DNA of 42,250 bases from Veillonella ratti. Lineage in GTDB: Bacteria > Bacillota > Negativicutes > Veillonellales > Veillonellaceae. This document shows positions 33,923-42,250 of this stretch, in pieces. Position 1 is the first letter of the stretch. The number at the start of each line of letters is the position of its first letter. A program made the translations under genes and the position numbers. Location of the stretch: positions 1 to 42,250 of the forward strand of contig NZ_RQUX01000021.1 of the NCBI RefSeq assembly GCF_003992115.1, written 5' to 3'. The notes under the pieces were generated by a model, which saw nothing but the letters and a program-made list of their open reading frames with translations, made no database searches and had not been told where the DNA came from.

Positions 33923-36900
33923 GTGCTAGACGTTAATGAATTCGATTCTATGCGAATCGGCTTGGCTTCGCCGGAACAAATTTTAGATTGGTCCTATGGG
34001 GAAGTTAAAAAGCCGGAAACAATTAACTATCGTACGCTTAAACCGGAACGTGACGGCTTGTTCTGCGAGCGTATTTTTGGACCGACCAAGGACTGGGAAT
34101 GTCATTGCGGTAAATATAAACGCATTCGCCATAAAGGCGTAGTCTGCGATAAATGTGGTGTAGAAGTGACTCGTTCTAAAGTGCGTCGTGAGCGCATGGG
34201 TCATATTGTATTGGCTACACCGGTATCTCACATTTGGTATTTCAAGGGTATCCCATCTCGTATGGGCCTTATCCTTGATGTATCACCACGTTCCTTAGAG
34301 CGCGTACTTTACTTTGCTGCTTATATCGTAGTTGATCCGGGCAGCACACCGCTCATGAAACGTCAGTTATTATCTGAAACTGAATTCCGCGAATATGAAG
34401 CGCAATTCAATGAAGAAGATTACAAAATCAACGGCAAACAGGTTGAAATTGAAACCGTGGCTCAGCGCCGCGAACGTTTGGCGATTATTGCCGAAGCACA
34501 ACGCAAAATTGCTGCTAATGAAGCATTAAAAGCTAGCACTGAAATTGCCGAAGAAGAAAAAGAATACGAAGAATTGACTCGTGAAGAACGTTACGAATTA
34601 GGCGCTCAAGAAGAAGTGGAATTCGTATGCGTTGACATGGGCGCTGAAGCCATTAAAGCATTACTTAGTGAATTGGACCTTGAAGCCCTTAATGTTGAAC
34701 TTCGCAGTGAACTCGAAACGGCGACAGGTCAGCGTAAAATTCGTGCCGTACGTCGTTTGGAAGTGGTTGAAGCATTCCGCCAGTCCGGCAATAAACCGGA
34801 ATGGATGATTATGGATGTAGTACCGGTTATTCCACCGGAATTACGCCCTATGGTTCAGCTCGACGGCGGTCGTTTTGCTACATCTGACCTTAACGATTTA
34901 TATCGTCGTGTAATTAACCGTAACAACCGTTTAAAACGCTTGCTCGACTTAGGTGCGCCGGATATTATCGTGCGCAACGAAAAACGTATGTTACAGGAAG
35001 CCGTTGACGCCTTAATCGATAACGGTCGTCGCGGTCGTCCGGTAACAGGTCCGGGTAACCGTCCTTTGAAATCTTTATCCGATATGCTTAAAGGTAAACA
35101 AGGTCGTTTCCGTCAGAACCTCTTAGGTAAACGTGTTGACTACTCCGGCCGTTCCGTAATCGTAGTTGGTCCGGAACTCAAAATGCATCAATGCGGTTTG
35201 CCTAAAGAAATGGCCCTCGAATTGTTCAAACCTTTCGTTATGAAACGTTTGGTAGAACGCCAGCAGGCAAGCAATATTAAAGCGGCTAAACGTCAGGTTG
35301 AACGTATCGGCCCGGGCGTTTGGGAAGCATTGGAAGAAGTAATTAAAGAACATCCGGTACTCTTGAACCGTGCACCGACATTGCACCGTTTGGGGATCCA
35401 GGCATTCGAACCTATCCTTTGGGAAGGTCGTGCCATTAAATTGCATCCGTTAGTATGTACTGCGTTTAACGCCGACTTCGACGGTGACCAGATGGCTTGT
35501 CACTTGCCATTGTCCGTAGAAGCTCAGTCCGAAGCGCGTACCCTCATGTTGTCTTCCCATAATATCTTGTCCACTAAGGATGGTAAACCGGTAGCGGTTC
35601 CTTCCCAGGATATGATTTTGGGTACTTACTACTTAACTGTAGTACGTCAACATACGAAGGAAAAAGCTAAATACTTCGCTAATTACGACGAAGTTATGTT
35701 GGCTTATGATTCCGGCGTAATCGGCTTGCAAGATATTTTATACATTCGTGAAGAAGGCTATGGTCGTGTGGAAACAACGGCCGGTCGTTTGATCTTTAAC
35801 AACGCCCTCTATCCTGAACTTCGTCAATACGAATTGCAGGAAGACGGACATTATACATTGGGTCGCGTAATGGACAAGAAGATGGTTGGTAAATTGGTTG
35901 ACCAGTGCTTCCAGTTGTTCGGTAACGAAAAAACCGCCGAACTTCTTGACCGCGTAAAATCCTTGGGTTACTCTTACGCTCGTCGTGCCGGTATGACTAT
36001 CGCTATTGCGGATATTAAAGTACCGACTGAAAAAGCTGAAATTTTACAAAAAGCCGATGAAGATGTAGAAAAAGTATCCCGCAACTACCGCCGTGGTTAC
36101 ATGTCCGAAGATGAACGTTATCGTAAAACTATCCAACTTTGGACTCAGGCTACGGAAGATGTAACGGATGCCATGATGGATACCATGATGCGTGACCAGG
36201 AAGGTTTCAACCCGGTTTACATGATGGCTATCTCCGGTGCCCGTGGTAACAAACAGCAGATTCGTCAGTTGGCCGGTATGCGTGGTTTGATGGCCGACCC
36301 ATCCGGTCGAATCATCGACTTGCCGATCAAGGCTAACTTTAAGGAAGGTCTTACTGTATTGGATTACTTTACATCCAGCCATGGTGCTCGTAAAGGTTTG
36401 GCCGATACGGCGCTTCGTACAGCTGACTCCGGTTACTTAACTCGTCGTCTCGTTGACGTATCGCAAGACGTTATCGTTCGCGAAGAAGACTGTGACGTAG
36501 TAGGTATCGACTTAGTGCGCGAACGCGCTCGTTTGGCAAGTTCCACTCGTCAGGCTCTTTCCTTGTTGAAAGATAAATTGATCGGTCGCGTACTCGATAA
36601 AGATGTTGTAGATCCTGTAACGGGTGAACTCGTATTGGCAGCTGAAACCATCTTGACTCTTACAGATCTTGAAGCATTAGCCGATCATAAGATTACCGAT
36701 ATCGATCTTCGCGGCGCTCATTTGGGTAGCGACAGCGATATTAACCATACGAACTTGGTACAAAAAATCAGCCTCGGTGAAACTGATGAAGGCATTCGCC
36801 AGACATTGCGTGAAACCATGGTTCAGAATATGCTCGGCAAGGATACTGTTAACGCCGTAGTTGACAGCGAAGGCAATGAAGTATTCCCGGCTCACAGTGC

Positions 36901-38134
36901 CCTTACTGAAGAAGGCATTGAAGCTATTCTTGACAGTGATGTTAAAGAAGTACAGGTACGCAACAATGACATCCACGGCATTGAAGTGGAAGCCATCGTT
37001 GAAGGTTCCGGTATTATTGAACCGCTTAAAGACCGTATCGTAGGTCGTACAGCAGCTGAAGAATTAATCAATAAAGAAACCGGCGAAGTTATCGTGCCAC
37101 TCAATGGCGAAATTACGGAAGAATTGGCTGATGAAGTAGTTAAACACTATGAAACGGTTAAGATCCGTTCTGTATTAACTTGTCATTCCCCTTATGGTGT
37201 ATGTATGAAGTGCTATGGCCGTGACCTCGGTACCGGCAACCAGGTACAGGTTGGTGAAGCTGTTGGTATTATTGCCGCTCAGTCTATCGGTGAACCGGGT
37301 ACACAGCTTACAATGCGTACATTCCATACAGGCGGTGTTGCCGGTGATGATATTACGCAAGGTTTGCCACGTGTTGAAGAATTGTTCGAAGCACGTCGCC
37401 CTAAACGTCATGCTATCATCAGTGAAGTGGAAGGTACTGTTCGCGTAGTACCTAATGACAATAAAAAAGGTACCAATACTATCTTTGTTACCGACAAAGA
37501 CGGTGTGGAATATGATTACCTCATTCCATACGGTGCTCGCATTATCGTACGTGACGGTGATGTAGTTAAATTGGGTGCTCGTTTAACAGAAGGTTCCATT
37601 AATCCACATGACATCATGCGCGTAATGGGTACCGAAGCTACTCAGCGTTACCTCGTTTATGAAGTACAGAAAGTATATAAATCTCAAGGTGTAGAAATTA
37701 ACGATAAGCACATTGAGGTTATTGTGCGCCAGATGCTTCATAAAGTGAAGGTAGAAGAAGTGGGTGATGCCGACTTATTACCTGGCGATCCTATCGATGT
37801 TAACACCTTTGAAGAAGAAAACCGTCGTCTTATCTTGAACGGCAAACAACCGGCTACGGGTAAACGTATTTTACTCGGTATTACTAAAGCTGCGTTGGCT
37901 ACCGACAGCTTCTTGTCGGCCGCATCCTTCCAGGAAACGACTCGTGTTCTTACTGATGCTGCTATTAAAGGCAAAATCGATCCGTTATTGGGTCTCAAAG
38001 AAAACGTTATTATCGGTAAGTTGATTCCGGCCGGTACCGGCATGAGCCGTTATCGTAAGATTAAGGTTACTAAAAAAGAGCCTCAGATCGAAGATGTGGT
38101 AGCGGTTGACGCTCCGGCTGCAGCTGAAGAATAA
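33923..38134 (+). CDS. rpoC: DNA-directed RNA polymerase subunit beta'
   Basis: The 1403-residue subunit has the N-terminal zinc finger (C-H-C-G-K then C-D-K-C-G-V, about residues 59-80), the catalytic Mg site N516-A-D-F-D-G-D522-Q, the bridge-helix region, and the second zinc site with [11 protein letters not shown]. The start is GTG 33923 (M-L-D-V-N-E-F-D-S), with AAGGGAG 8 bases upstream; an in-frame TTG at 33893 lacks a ribosome site and conserved sequence. Confidence 0.98.
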   Translation: MLDVNEFDSMRIGLASPEQILDWSYGEVKKPETINYRTLKPERDGLFCERIFGPTKDWECHCGKYKRIRHKGVVCDKCGVEVTRSKVRRERMGHIVLATPVSHIWYFKGIPSRMGLILDVSPRSLERVLYFAAYIVVDPGSTPLMKRQLLSETEFREYEAQFNEEDYKINGKQVEIETVAQRRERLAIIAEAQRKIAANEALKASTEIAEEEKEYEELTREERYELGAQEEVEFVCVDMGAEAIKALLSELDLEALNVELRSELETATGQRKIRAVRRLEVVEAFRQSGNKPEWMIMDVVPVIPPELRPMVQLDGGRFATSDLNDLYRRVINRNNRLKRLLDLGAPDIIVRNEKRMLQEAVDALIDNGRRGRPVTGPGNRPLKSLSDMLKGKQGRFRQNLLGKRVDYSGRSVIVVGPELKMHQCGLPKEMALELFKPFVMKRLVERQQASNIKAAKRQVERIGPGVWEALEEVIKEHPVLLNRAPTLHRLGIQAFEPILWEGRAIKLHPLVCTAFNADFDGDQMACHLPLSVEAQSEARTLMLSSHNILSTKDGKPVAVPSQDMILGTYYLTVVRQHTKEKAKYFANYDEVMLAYDSGVIGLQDILYIREEGYGRVETTAGRLIFNNALYPELRQYELQEDGHYTLGRVMDKKMVGKLVDQCFQLFGNEKTAELLDRVKSLGYSYARRAGMTIAIADIKVPTEKAEILQKADEDVEKVSRNYRRGYMSEDERYRKTIQLWTQATEDVTDAMMDTMMRDQEGFNPVYMMAISGARGNKQQIRQLAGMRGLMADPSGRIIDLPIKANFKEGLTVLDYFTSSHGARKGLADTALRTADSGYLTRRLVDVSQDVIVREEDCDVVGIDLVRERARLASSTRQALSLLKDKLIGRVLDKDVVDPVTGELVLAAETILTLTDLEALADHKITDIDLRGAHLGSDSDINHTNLVQKISLGETDEGIRQTLRETMVQNMLGKDTVNAVVDSEGNEVFPAHSALTEEGIEAILDSDVKEVQVRNNDIHGIEVEAIVEGSGIIEPLKDRIVGRTAAEELINKETGEVIVPLNGEITEELADEVVKHYETVKIRSVLTCHSPYGVCMKCYGRDLGTGNQVQVGEAVGIIAAQSIGEPGTQLTMRTFHTGGVAGDDITQGLPRVEELFEARRPKRHAIISEVEGTVRVVPNDNKKGTNTIFVTDKDGVEYDYLIPYGARIIVRDGDVVKLGARLTEGSINPHDIMRVMGTEATQRYLVYEVQKVYKSQGVEINDKHIEVIVRQMLHKVKVEEVGDADLLPGDPIDVNTFEEENRRLILNGKQPATGKRILLGITKAALATDSFLSAASFQETTRVLTDAAIKGKIDPLLGLKENVIIGKLIPAGTGMSRYRKIKVTKKEPQIEDVVAVDAPAAAEE

Positions 38135-38143
38135 GTAGAATGT

Positions 38144-38224
38144 TGACAATTGGCGTATCGGTAGAGAGGAGAGCTTACGGTTTTCAACTTTACCGGAGCC
38201 AATGTCATAAATAATGTCATAAAT
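38144..38224 (+). other. Structured element and 12-bp tandem repeat after rpoC
   Basis: TGACA-TTGGC (38144-38153, one bulged A) pairs with GCCAATGTCA (38198-38207), with an inner CGGTA/TACCG pairing, giving a 64-base two-level hairpin. Its right arm runs into a tandem repeat of AATGTCATAAAT (38201-38212 and 38213-38224). It may be a 3' untranslated structure or a processed small RNA; no known family is recognised. Confidence 0.45.
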
Positions 38225-38237
38225 ATAGTTATGTAAG

Positions 38238-38274
38238 AGAGTGTTATTATGTAAAAAATAATGGCACTCTTTTA
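38238..38274 (+). terminator. Terminator of rpoBC
   Basis: Stem agagtgttatta (38238-38249) pairs with taatggcactct (38259-38270), followed by a short T run. Confidence 0.75.
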
Positions 38275-38460
38275 TATTTAATTCGAAATCTATGTATGCT
38301 AATTTAGCAATTGATGTATAGAATTGTATAAAATGAAGAAAATTTACGTAAATTTTGTATAAAATTATGTGAAATATGCAAAAATAAAGCCTTTTGAAAC
38401 ACACGGATAAGTGTACATATAAAATGTTGATTTAATGCGGTGAAAAGGCTATAAAAGTTG
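38275..38460. other. AT-rich intergenic region with palindromes
   Basis: A perfect 18-bp palindrome AAAATTTACGTAAATTTT lies at 38339-38356. AGCCTTTT (38388-38395) pairs with AAAAGGCT (38443-38450), with an inner ACAC/GTGT hairpin, giving a compact 63-base fold just before the next promoter. No coding sequence is visible. Confidence 0.45.
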
Positions 38461-38525
38461 TTGACAGGCATGGGGTAGTAATGCTAAACTGTTATAGTGC
38501 TCGGGGGAGAGTGTGCCTGAGTACA
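38461..38525 (+). promoter_or_regulatory. Promoter and leader hairpin of the L7Ae-rpsL-rpsG-fusA operon
   Basis: TTGACA (38461-38466), 18 bases, TAAACT (38485-38490) with TG one base before it. CTCGGG pairs with CCTGAG in the leader (about 38500-38522). The downstream protein is an RNA-binding L7Ae homologue, but I do not see a clear kink-turn. Confidence 0.5.
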
Positions 38526-38547
38526 AGAAAAATCAAGGAGTAATGGT

Positions 38548-38793
38548 ATGGAAATCGAAGTATTAACATCAGCGAAAAAGACAATCGGAGCTAAACAAAC
38601 GTCGAAAGCGATTATGCGCGGCGAAGTTCAGATGGTGTTTGTTGCTAATAACAGCGATGATCGAGTGGTGTTGCCCATACTTGAACTTTGTGAGAAAAAC
38701 GCCGTACCGGTAAATCAAGAACACTCCATGGAAGAACTTGGTAAGGCCGGTAAGATTAAAGTGAAAGCAGCTGCCATTGGGGTGCTGCGCTAA
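38548..38793 (+). CDS. rplGB: Ribosomal protein L7Ae-family protein (YbxF-like)
   Basis: An 81-residue L7Ae/L30e-fold protein, probable kink-turn RNA binder, with [11 protein letters not shown] near the N terminus (family usually G-x-K-Q-T-x-K-A) and V-F-V-A-N-N-S-D-D near residue 30. It corresponds in position to YbxF of Bacillus, between rpoC and rpsL. CAAGGAG precedes the ATG. Confidence 0.9.
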   Translation: MEIEVLTSAKKTIGAKQTSKAIMRGEVQMVFVANNSDDRVVLPILELCEKNAVPVNQEHSMEELGKAGKIKVKAAAIGVLR

Positions 38794-38870
38794 ATTTGGT
38801 AATATCTGTGGTGACAATTTGTCACGGCAGATCAATTATAAATCTAATTGTTTGGAAAGGAGGTGCCCAC

Positions 38871-39245
38871 ATGCCAACTATTAACCAGTTAGTACGCAAA
38901 GGCCGTCAAACTTTGACAAAGAAATCCGACGCTCCTGCACTTAAAGAAAGTCCGCAGAAACGTGGTGTATGTACTCGTGTATATACTGCTACTCCAAAGA
39001 AACCGAACTCCGCGCTTCGTAAAGTTGCCCGTGTTCGTTTGACAAACGCTATTGAAGTAACTGCTTACATCCCAGGCATTGGTCACAATTTACAGGAACA
39101 CAGTGTAGTACTTATCAGAGGTGGTCGTGTTAAAGACTTACCAGGTGTGCGTTATCACATTGTTCGTGGTGCTTTGGATACAGCCGGCGTACAGAATCGT
39201 ATGCAGAGCCGTTCCAAATATGGCGCTAAAAAAGCTAAGAAATAA
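38871..39245 (+). CDS. rpsL: 30S ribosomal protein S12
   Basis: A 124-residue S12 beginning [11 protein letters not shown]. The two loops linked to streptomycin response read T-P-K-K-P-N-S-A and R-V-K-D-L-P-G-V, the wild-type sequence. AGGAGGTG precedes the ATG at 38871; longer in-frame starts upstream lack conservation. Confidence 0.98.
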   Translation: MPTINQLVRKGRQTLTKKSDAPALKESPQKRGVCTRVYTATPKKPNSALRKVARVRLTNAIEVTAYIPGIGHNLQEHSVVLIRGGRVKDLPGVRYHIVRGALDTAGVQNRMQSRSKYGAKKAKK

Positions 39246-39255
39246 TTATAGCTAA

Positions 39256-39762
<507 letters not shown>

Positions 39763-39784
39763 TTAGTAAGAGGAGTTGACATTC

Positions 39785-41860
39785 GTGGCAAGAGAATTTT
39801 CGTTAGAGAAAACTCGTAATATCGGTATCATGGCTCACATCGACGCCGGTAAAACAACCACAACGGAACGTATTCTTTACTACACAGGCCGAGTTCACAA
39901 GATCGGTGAAGTTCATGAAGGCGCTGCGACGATGGACTGGATGGCACAGGAACAGGAACGTGGTATTACAATCACGTCTGCTGCGACTACTTGTCACTGG
40001 AAAGAACATCGCATCAACATCATTGATACCCCGGGTCACGTTGACTTTACTGTAGAAGTAGAACGTTCGTTGCGCGTACTTGACGGTTCCGTTGCAGTGT
40101 TCAGTGCTAAAGGTGGCGTTGAACCACAGTCTGAAACTGTATGGCGTCAAGCATCTACCTATGGCGTACCACGTATCGCTTATGTAAATAAGATGGATAC
40201 CGTAGGCGCTGACTACTTCAATGTTGTAAACATGATGAAAGAACGCTTGGGTGCAAACAGTGTTGCTCTTCAAGTACCAATCGGCGCTGAAGATACTTTC
40301 AAAGGCATCATCGACTTGATGACGATGAAAGCCGAAATCTACATCAGCGATGATGGTAAAGAATTCGAAATCACCGATATTCCTGAAGATTACGTACAAG
40401 TAGCTCAAGAACGTCGTGAAATGTTGGTAGACGCTATTGCCGAAACTGACGACGAAATCATGATGAAGTACTTGGAAGGCGAAGAAATCAGCATTGATGA
40501 ATTAAAAGCTGCTCTTCGTAAAGCAGTTTGTGAAAACAAATTGTTCCCTGTTCTTTGCGGTTCTTCTTATAAGAACAAAGGTGTGCAGATGTTATTGGAT
40601 GCAGTTATTGACTACATGCCATCTCCACTTGATATTCCAGCTATTAAAGGTGTTAACCCTGATACAGGCGCTGAAGAAACTCGCCCTGCATCCGATGAAG
40701 AACCATTCTCCGCATTGGCCTTCAAAATCATGGCTGACCCTTATGTTGGTAAATTAGCGTTCTTCCGCGTATACTCCGGTTCCTTAGAATCCGGTTCTTA
40801 CGTGTTCAACTCCACAAAAGGTAAGAAAGAACGTATCGGCCGTATCCTTCAGATGCATGCTAACAGCCGTCAAGAAATCGAACGTGTTTACTCCGGCGAT
40901 ATCGCAGCTGCTGTAGGCTTGAAAGATACAACCACCGGTGATACTCTCTGTGATGAAAAGGCTCCGGTAATTCTTGAATCCATGGAATTCCCAGAACCGG
41001 TTATCTCCGTAGCAGTTGAACCAAAAACTAAAGCTGATCAGGAAAAAATGGGTATCGCTTTAGCCCGCTTGGCTGAAGAAGATCCAACCTTCAAAGTTCG
41101 TACTGATGAAGAAACCGGTCAGACAATCATTTCCGGTATGGGTGAACTTCACCTCGACATTATCGTTGACCGTATGAACCGTGAGTTCAAAGTTGAATGT
41201 AATGTTGGTAAACCGCAGGTTGCTTACCGTGAAACGATTCGCAAATCTGTTAAAGCTCAAGGTAAATTCGTACGTCAGTCCGGTGGCCGTGGTCAATATG
41301 GTGACTGCTGGTTGGAATTAATTCCACAAGAACCTGGTGCAGGCTTCGAATTTGAAAACAAAATCGTCGGCGGTGCAATTCCTCGTGAATACATCGGACC
41401 GGTTGAAAACGGTGTTAAGGAAGCTATGGAATCCGGTGTTATCGCCGGCTACCCAATGGTTGACATCAAAGTAATCGTATTTGACGGTTCTTACCATGAT
41501 GTTGACTCCTCCGAAATGGCGTTTAAAATCGCCGGCTCGATGGGCTTCAAAGAAGGTGCACGTAAAGCTGACCCAGTACTTCTCGAACCATACATGGCGG
41601 TAGAAGTTGATGTACCGGAAGAATACATGGGCGACGTAATCGGCGACTTGAACTCTCGTCGTGGTCGTATGGAAGGCATGGAAGCTCGTAACGGCAGCCA
41701 GCATATCAAAGCATTCGTTCCATTGAGCGAAATGTTCGGTTATGCAACGGACCTCCGTTCCAAAACTCAGGGCCGTGGTAACTACTCTATGACAGTAGAC
41801 CATTACGAAGAAGTGCCTAAGAAAATTGCTGAAGAAATTCAGGCAAAGAAAAACGGCTAA
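39785..41860 (+). CDS. fusA: Elongation factor G
   Basis: The 691-residue translocase has the GTPase motifs A-H-I-D-A-G-K-T (P-loop), D-T-P-G-H (G3) and N-K-M-D (G4), then domains II-V. The start is the GTG at 39785 (M-A-R-E-F-S-L-E), with AGAGGAG about 8 bases upstream; an in-frame TTG at 39776 falls in the ribosome site. Confidence 0.98.
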   Translation: MAREFSLEKTRNIGIMAHIDAGKTTTTERILYYTGRVHKIGEVHEGAATMDWMAQEQERGITITSAATTCHWKEHRINIIDTPGHVDFTVEVERSLRVLDGSVAVFSAKGGVEPQSETVWRQASTYGVPRIAYVNKMDTVGADYFNVVNMMKERLGANSVALQVPIGAEDTFKGIIDLMTMKAEIYISDDGKEFEITDIPEDYVQVAQERREMLVDAIAETDDEIMMKYLEGEEISIDELKAALRKAVCENKLFPVLCGSSYKNKGVQMLLDAVIDYMPSPLDIPAIKGVNPDTGAEETRPASDEEPFSALAFKIMADPYVGKLAFFRVYSGSLESGSYVFNSTKGKKERIGRILQMHANSRQEIERVYSGDIAAAVGLKDTTTGDTLCDEKAPVILESMEFPEPVISVAVEPKTKADQEKMGIALARLAEEDPTFKVRTDEETGQTIISGMGELHLDIIVDRMNREFKVECNVGKPQVAYRETIRKSVKAQGKFVRQSGGRGQYGDCWLELIPQEPGAGFEFENKIVGGAIPREYIGPVENGVKEAMESGVIAGYPMVDIKVIVFDGSYHDVDSSEMAFKIAGSMGFKEGARKADPVLLEPYMAVEVDVPEEYMGDVIGDLNSRRGRMEGMEARNGSQHIKAFVPLSEMFGYATDLRSKTQGRGNYSMTVDHYEEVPKKIAEEIQAKKNG

Positions 41861-41917
41861 TCCCTTAAGGGTTAACACAATAAGTAAAATTTTAATTATC
41901 CGGGAGGACAATTCAAA

Positions 41918-42250
41918 ATGGCAAAAGCAAAATTTGAACGTACTAAACCGCATGTTAACATCGGTACTATCGGTCACGTTGACCATGGTAAAACTACTCT
42001 TACTGCAGCAATCACTAAAGTACTTGCTGAAGAAGGCAAAGCTCAGTTCCAGGACTACAGCATGATTGACAAAGCTCCTGAAGAACGTGAACGCGGTATC
42101 ACAATCAACACTTCTCACGTAGAATATGAAACTGAAAACCGTCACTATGCTCACGTTGACTGCCCAGGCCATGCTGACTATGTTAAAAACATGATCACCG
42201 GTGCTGCTCAGATGGACGGCGCTATCTTGGTTATCGCTGCAACTGACGGC
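41918..42250 (+). CDS. tuf: Elongation factor Tu (5' part, cut by window end)
   Basis: The first 111 codons of EF-Tu are present: [23 protein letters not shown] (P-loop), [10 protein letters not shown] (switch I) and D-C-P-G-H-A-D-Y (G3). CGGGAGGA lies upstream. The gene runs past the right edge. Confidence 0.98.
   Translation, partial: MAKAKFERTKPHVNIGTIGHVDHGKTTLTAAITKVLAEEGKAQFQDYSMIDKAPEERERGITINTSHVEYETENRHYAHVDCPGHADYVKNMITGAAQMDGAILVIAATDG

Noticed and set aside
38498-38525. Kink-turn bound by the L7Ae homologue in its own leader
   Set aside because: The hairpin lacks the paired GA/AG steps on both strands.
38900-39150. Streptomycin-resistance substitutions in rpsL
   Set aside because: Both lysine positions are wild type.
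41318-42172. 284-codon open frame on the minus strand
   Set aside because: It crosses fusA and tuf antisense, both of which are certain genes; composition is that of a shadow frame.

Overview
The window comes from a diderm Firmicute (Negativicutes, order Veillonellales). The genes are Firmicute-like in order and sequence: rpmG-secE-nusG-rplKA-rplJL, and rpoBC followed by an L7Ae-family gene, rpsL, rpsG, fusA and tuf. The first gene, however, encodes a trimeric autotransporter with a YadA-type outer-membrane anchor followed by an SLH domain, which only makes sense in a cell with an outer membrane tethered to its wall through SLH domains. Lactate/amino-acid fermentation genes (two-subunit Fe-S serine dehydratase, aspartase) and a hybrid-cluster protein indicate an anaerobe. 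I cannot decide the genus (Veillonella, Negativicoccus, Dialister and relatives are all possible).

Layout. 1-2856: 3' part of a trimeric autotransporter adhesin whose reading frame is cut at position 72. 3110-4732: membrane-anchored protein of unknown function. 4835-7335: a Crp/Fnr regulator divergent from hcp. 7745-9294: sdaAB-sdaAA. 9428-16921: a tight co-directional cluster of cca, a PASTA-containing class B penicillin-binding protein, folD, hypA, hypB, an exported protein with a duplicated domain, and a small P-loop protein resembling BrxF of type 3 BREX systems. 17281-20678: rpmG, secE, nusG, rplK, rplA, rplJ, rplL, with RNA leaders that look like ribosomal-protein autoregulatory sites. 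20987-25176: a Met-rich periplasmic multicopper oxidase, a SlyD-like FKBP isomerase, and aspA. 25327-29232 (minus strand): a thiazole/thiamine operon thiS-thiF-thiG-thiH-tenI/thiE in which thiG carries an in-frame stop. 29738-42250: rpoB, rpoC, an L7Ae-family protein, rpsL, rpsG, fusA and the start of tuf.

How they fit together. The transcription/translation genes form two blocks: rpmG to rplL, and rpoB to tuf. In most Firmicutes these are continuous; here about 9 kb of metabolic and redox genes, including an operon on the opposite strand, separates rplL from rpoB, and rpoB has its own strong promoter with a long leader containing a possible 28-codon peptide gene. The rplK and rplA leaders each carry a hairpin resembling the 23S rRNA L1-binding site, and rplJ has an L10-leader with a terminator-like hairpin.

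Most interesting points: (1) a BrxF-like protein with no other BREX gene nearby; (2) a FolD lacking the Lys and Gln associated with cyclohydrolase activity, translationally overlapped with hypA; (3) an intrinsic terminator lying between the only plausible promoter region and thiS, with no TPP riboswitch seen; (4) the thiG nonsense codon; (5) two L1-site mimics; (6) the YadA-anchor plus SLH architecture and the break at its 5' end.
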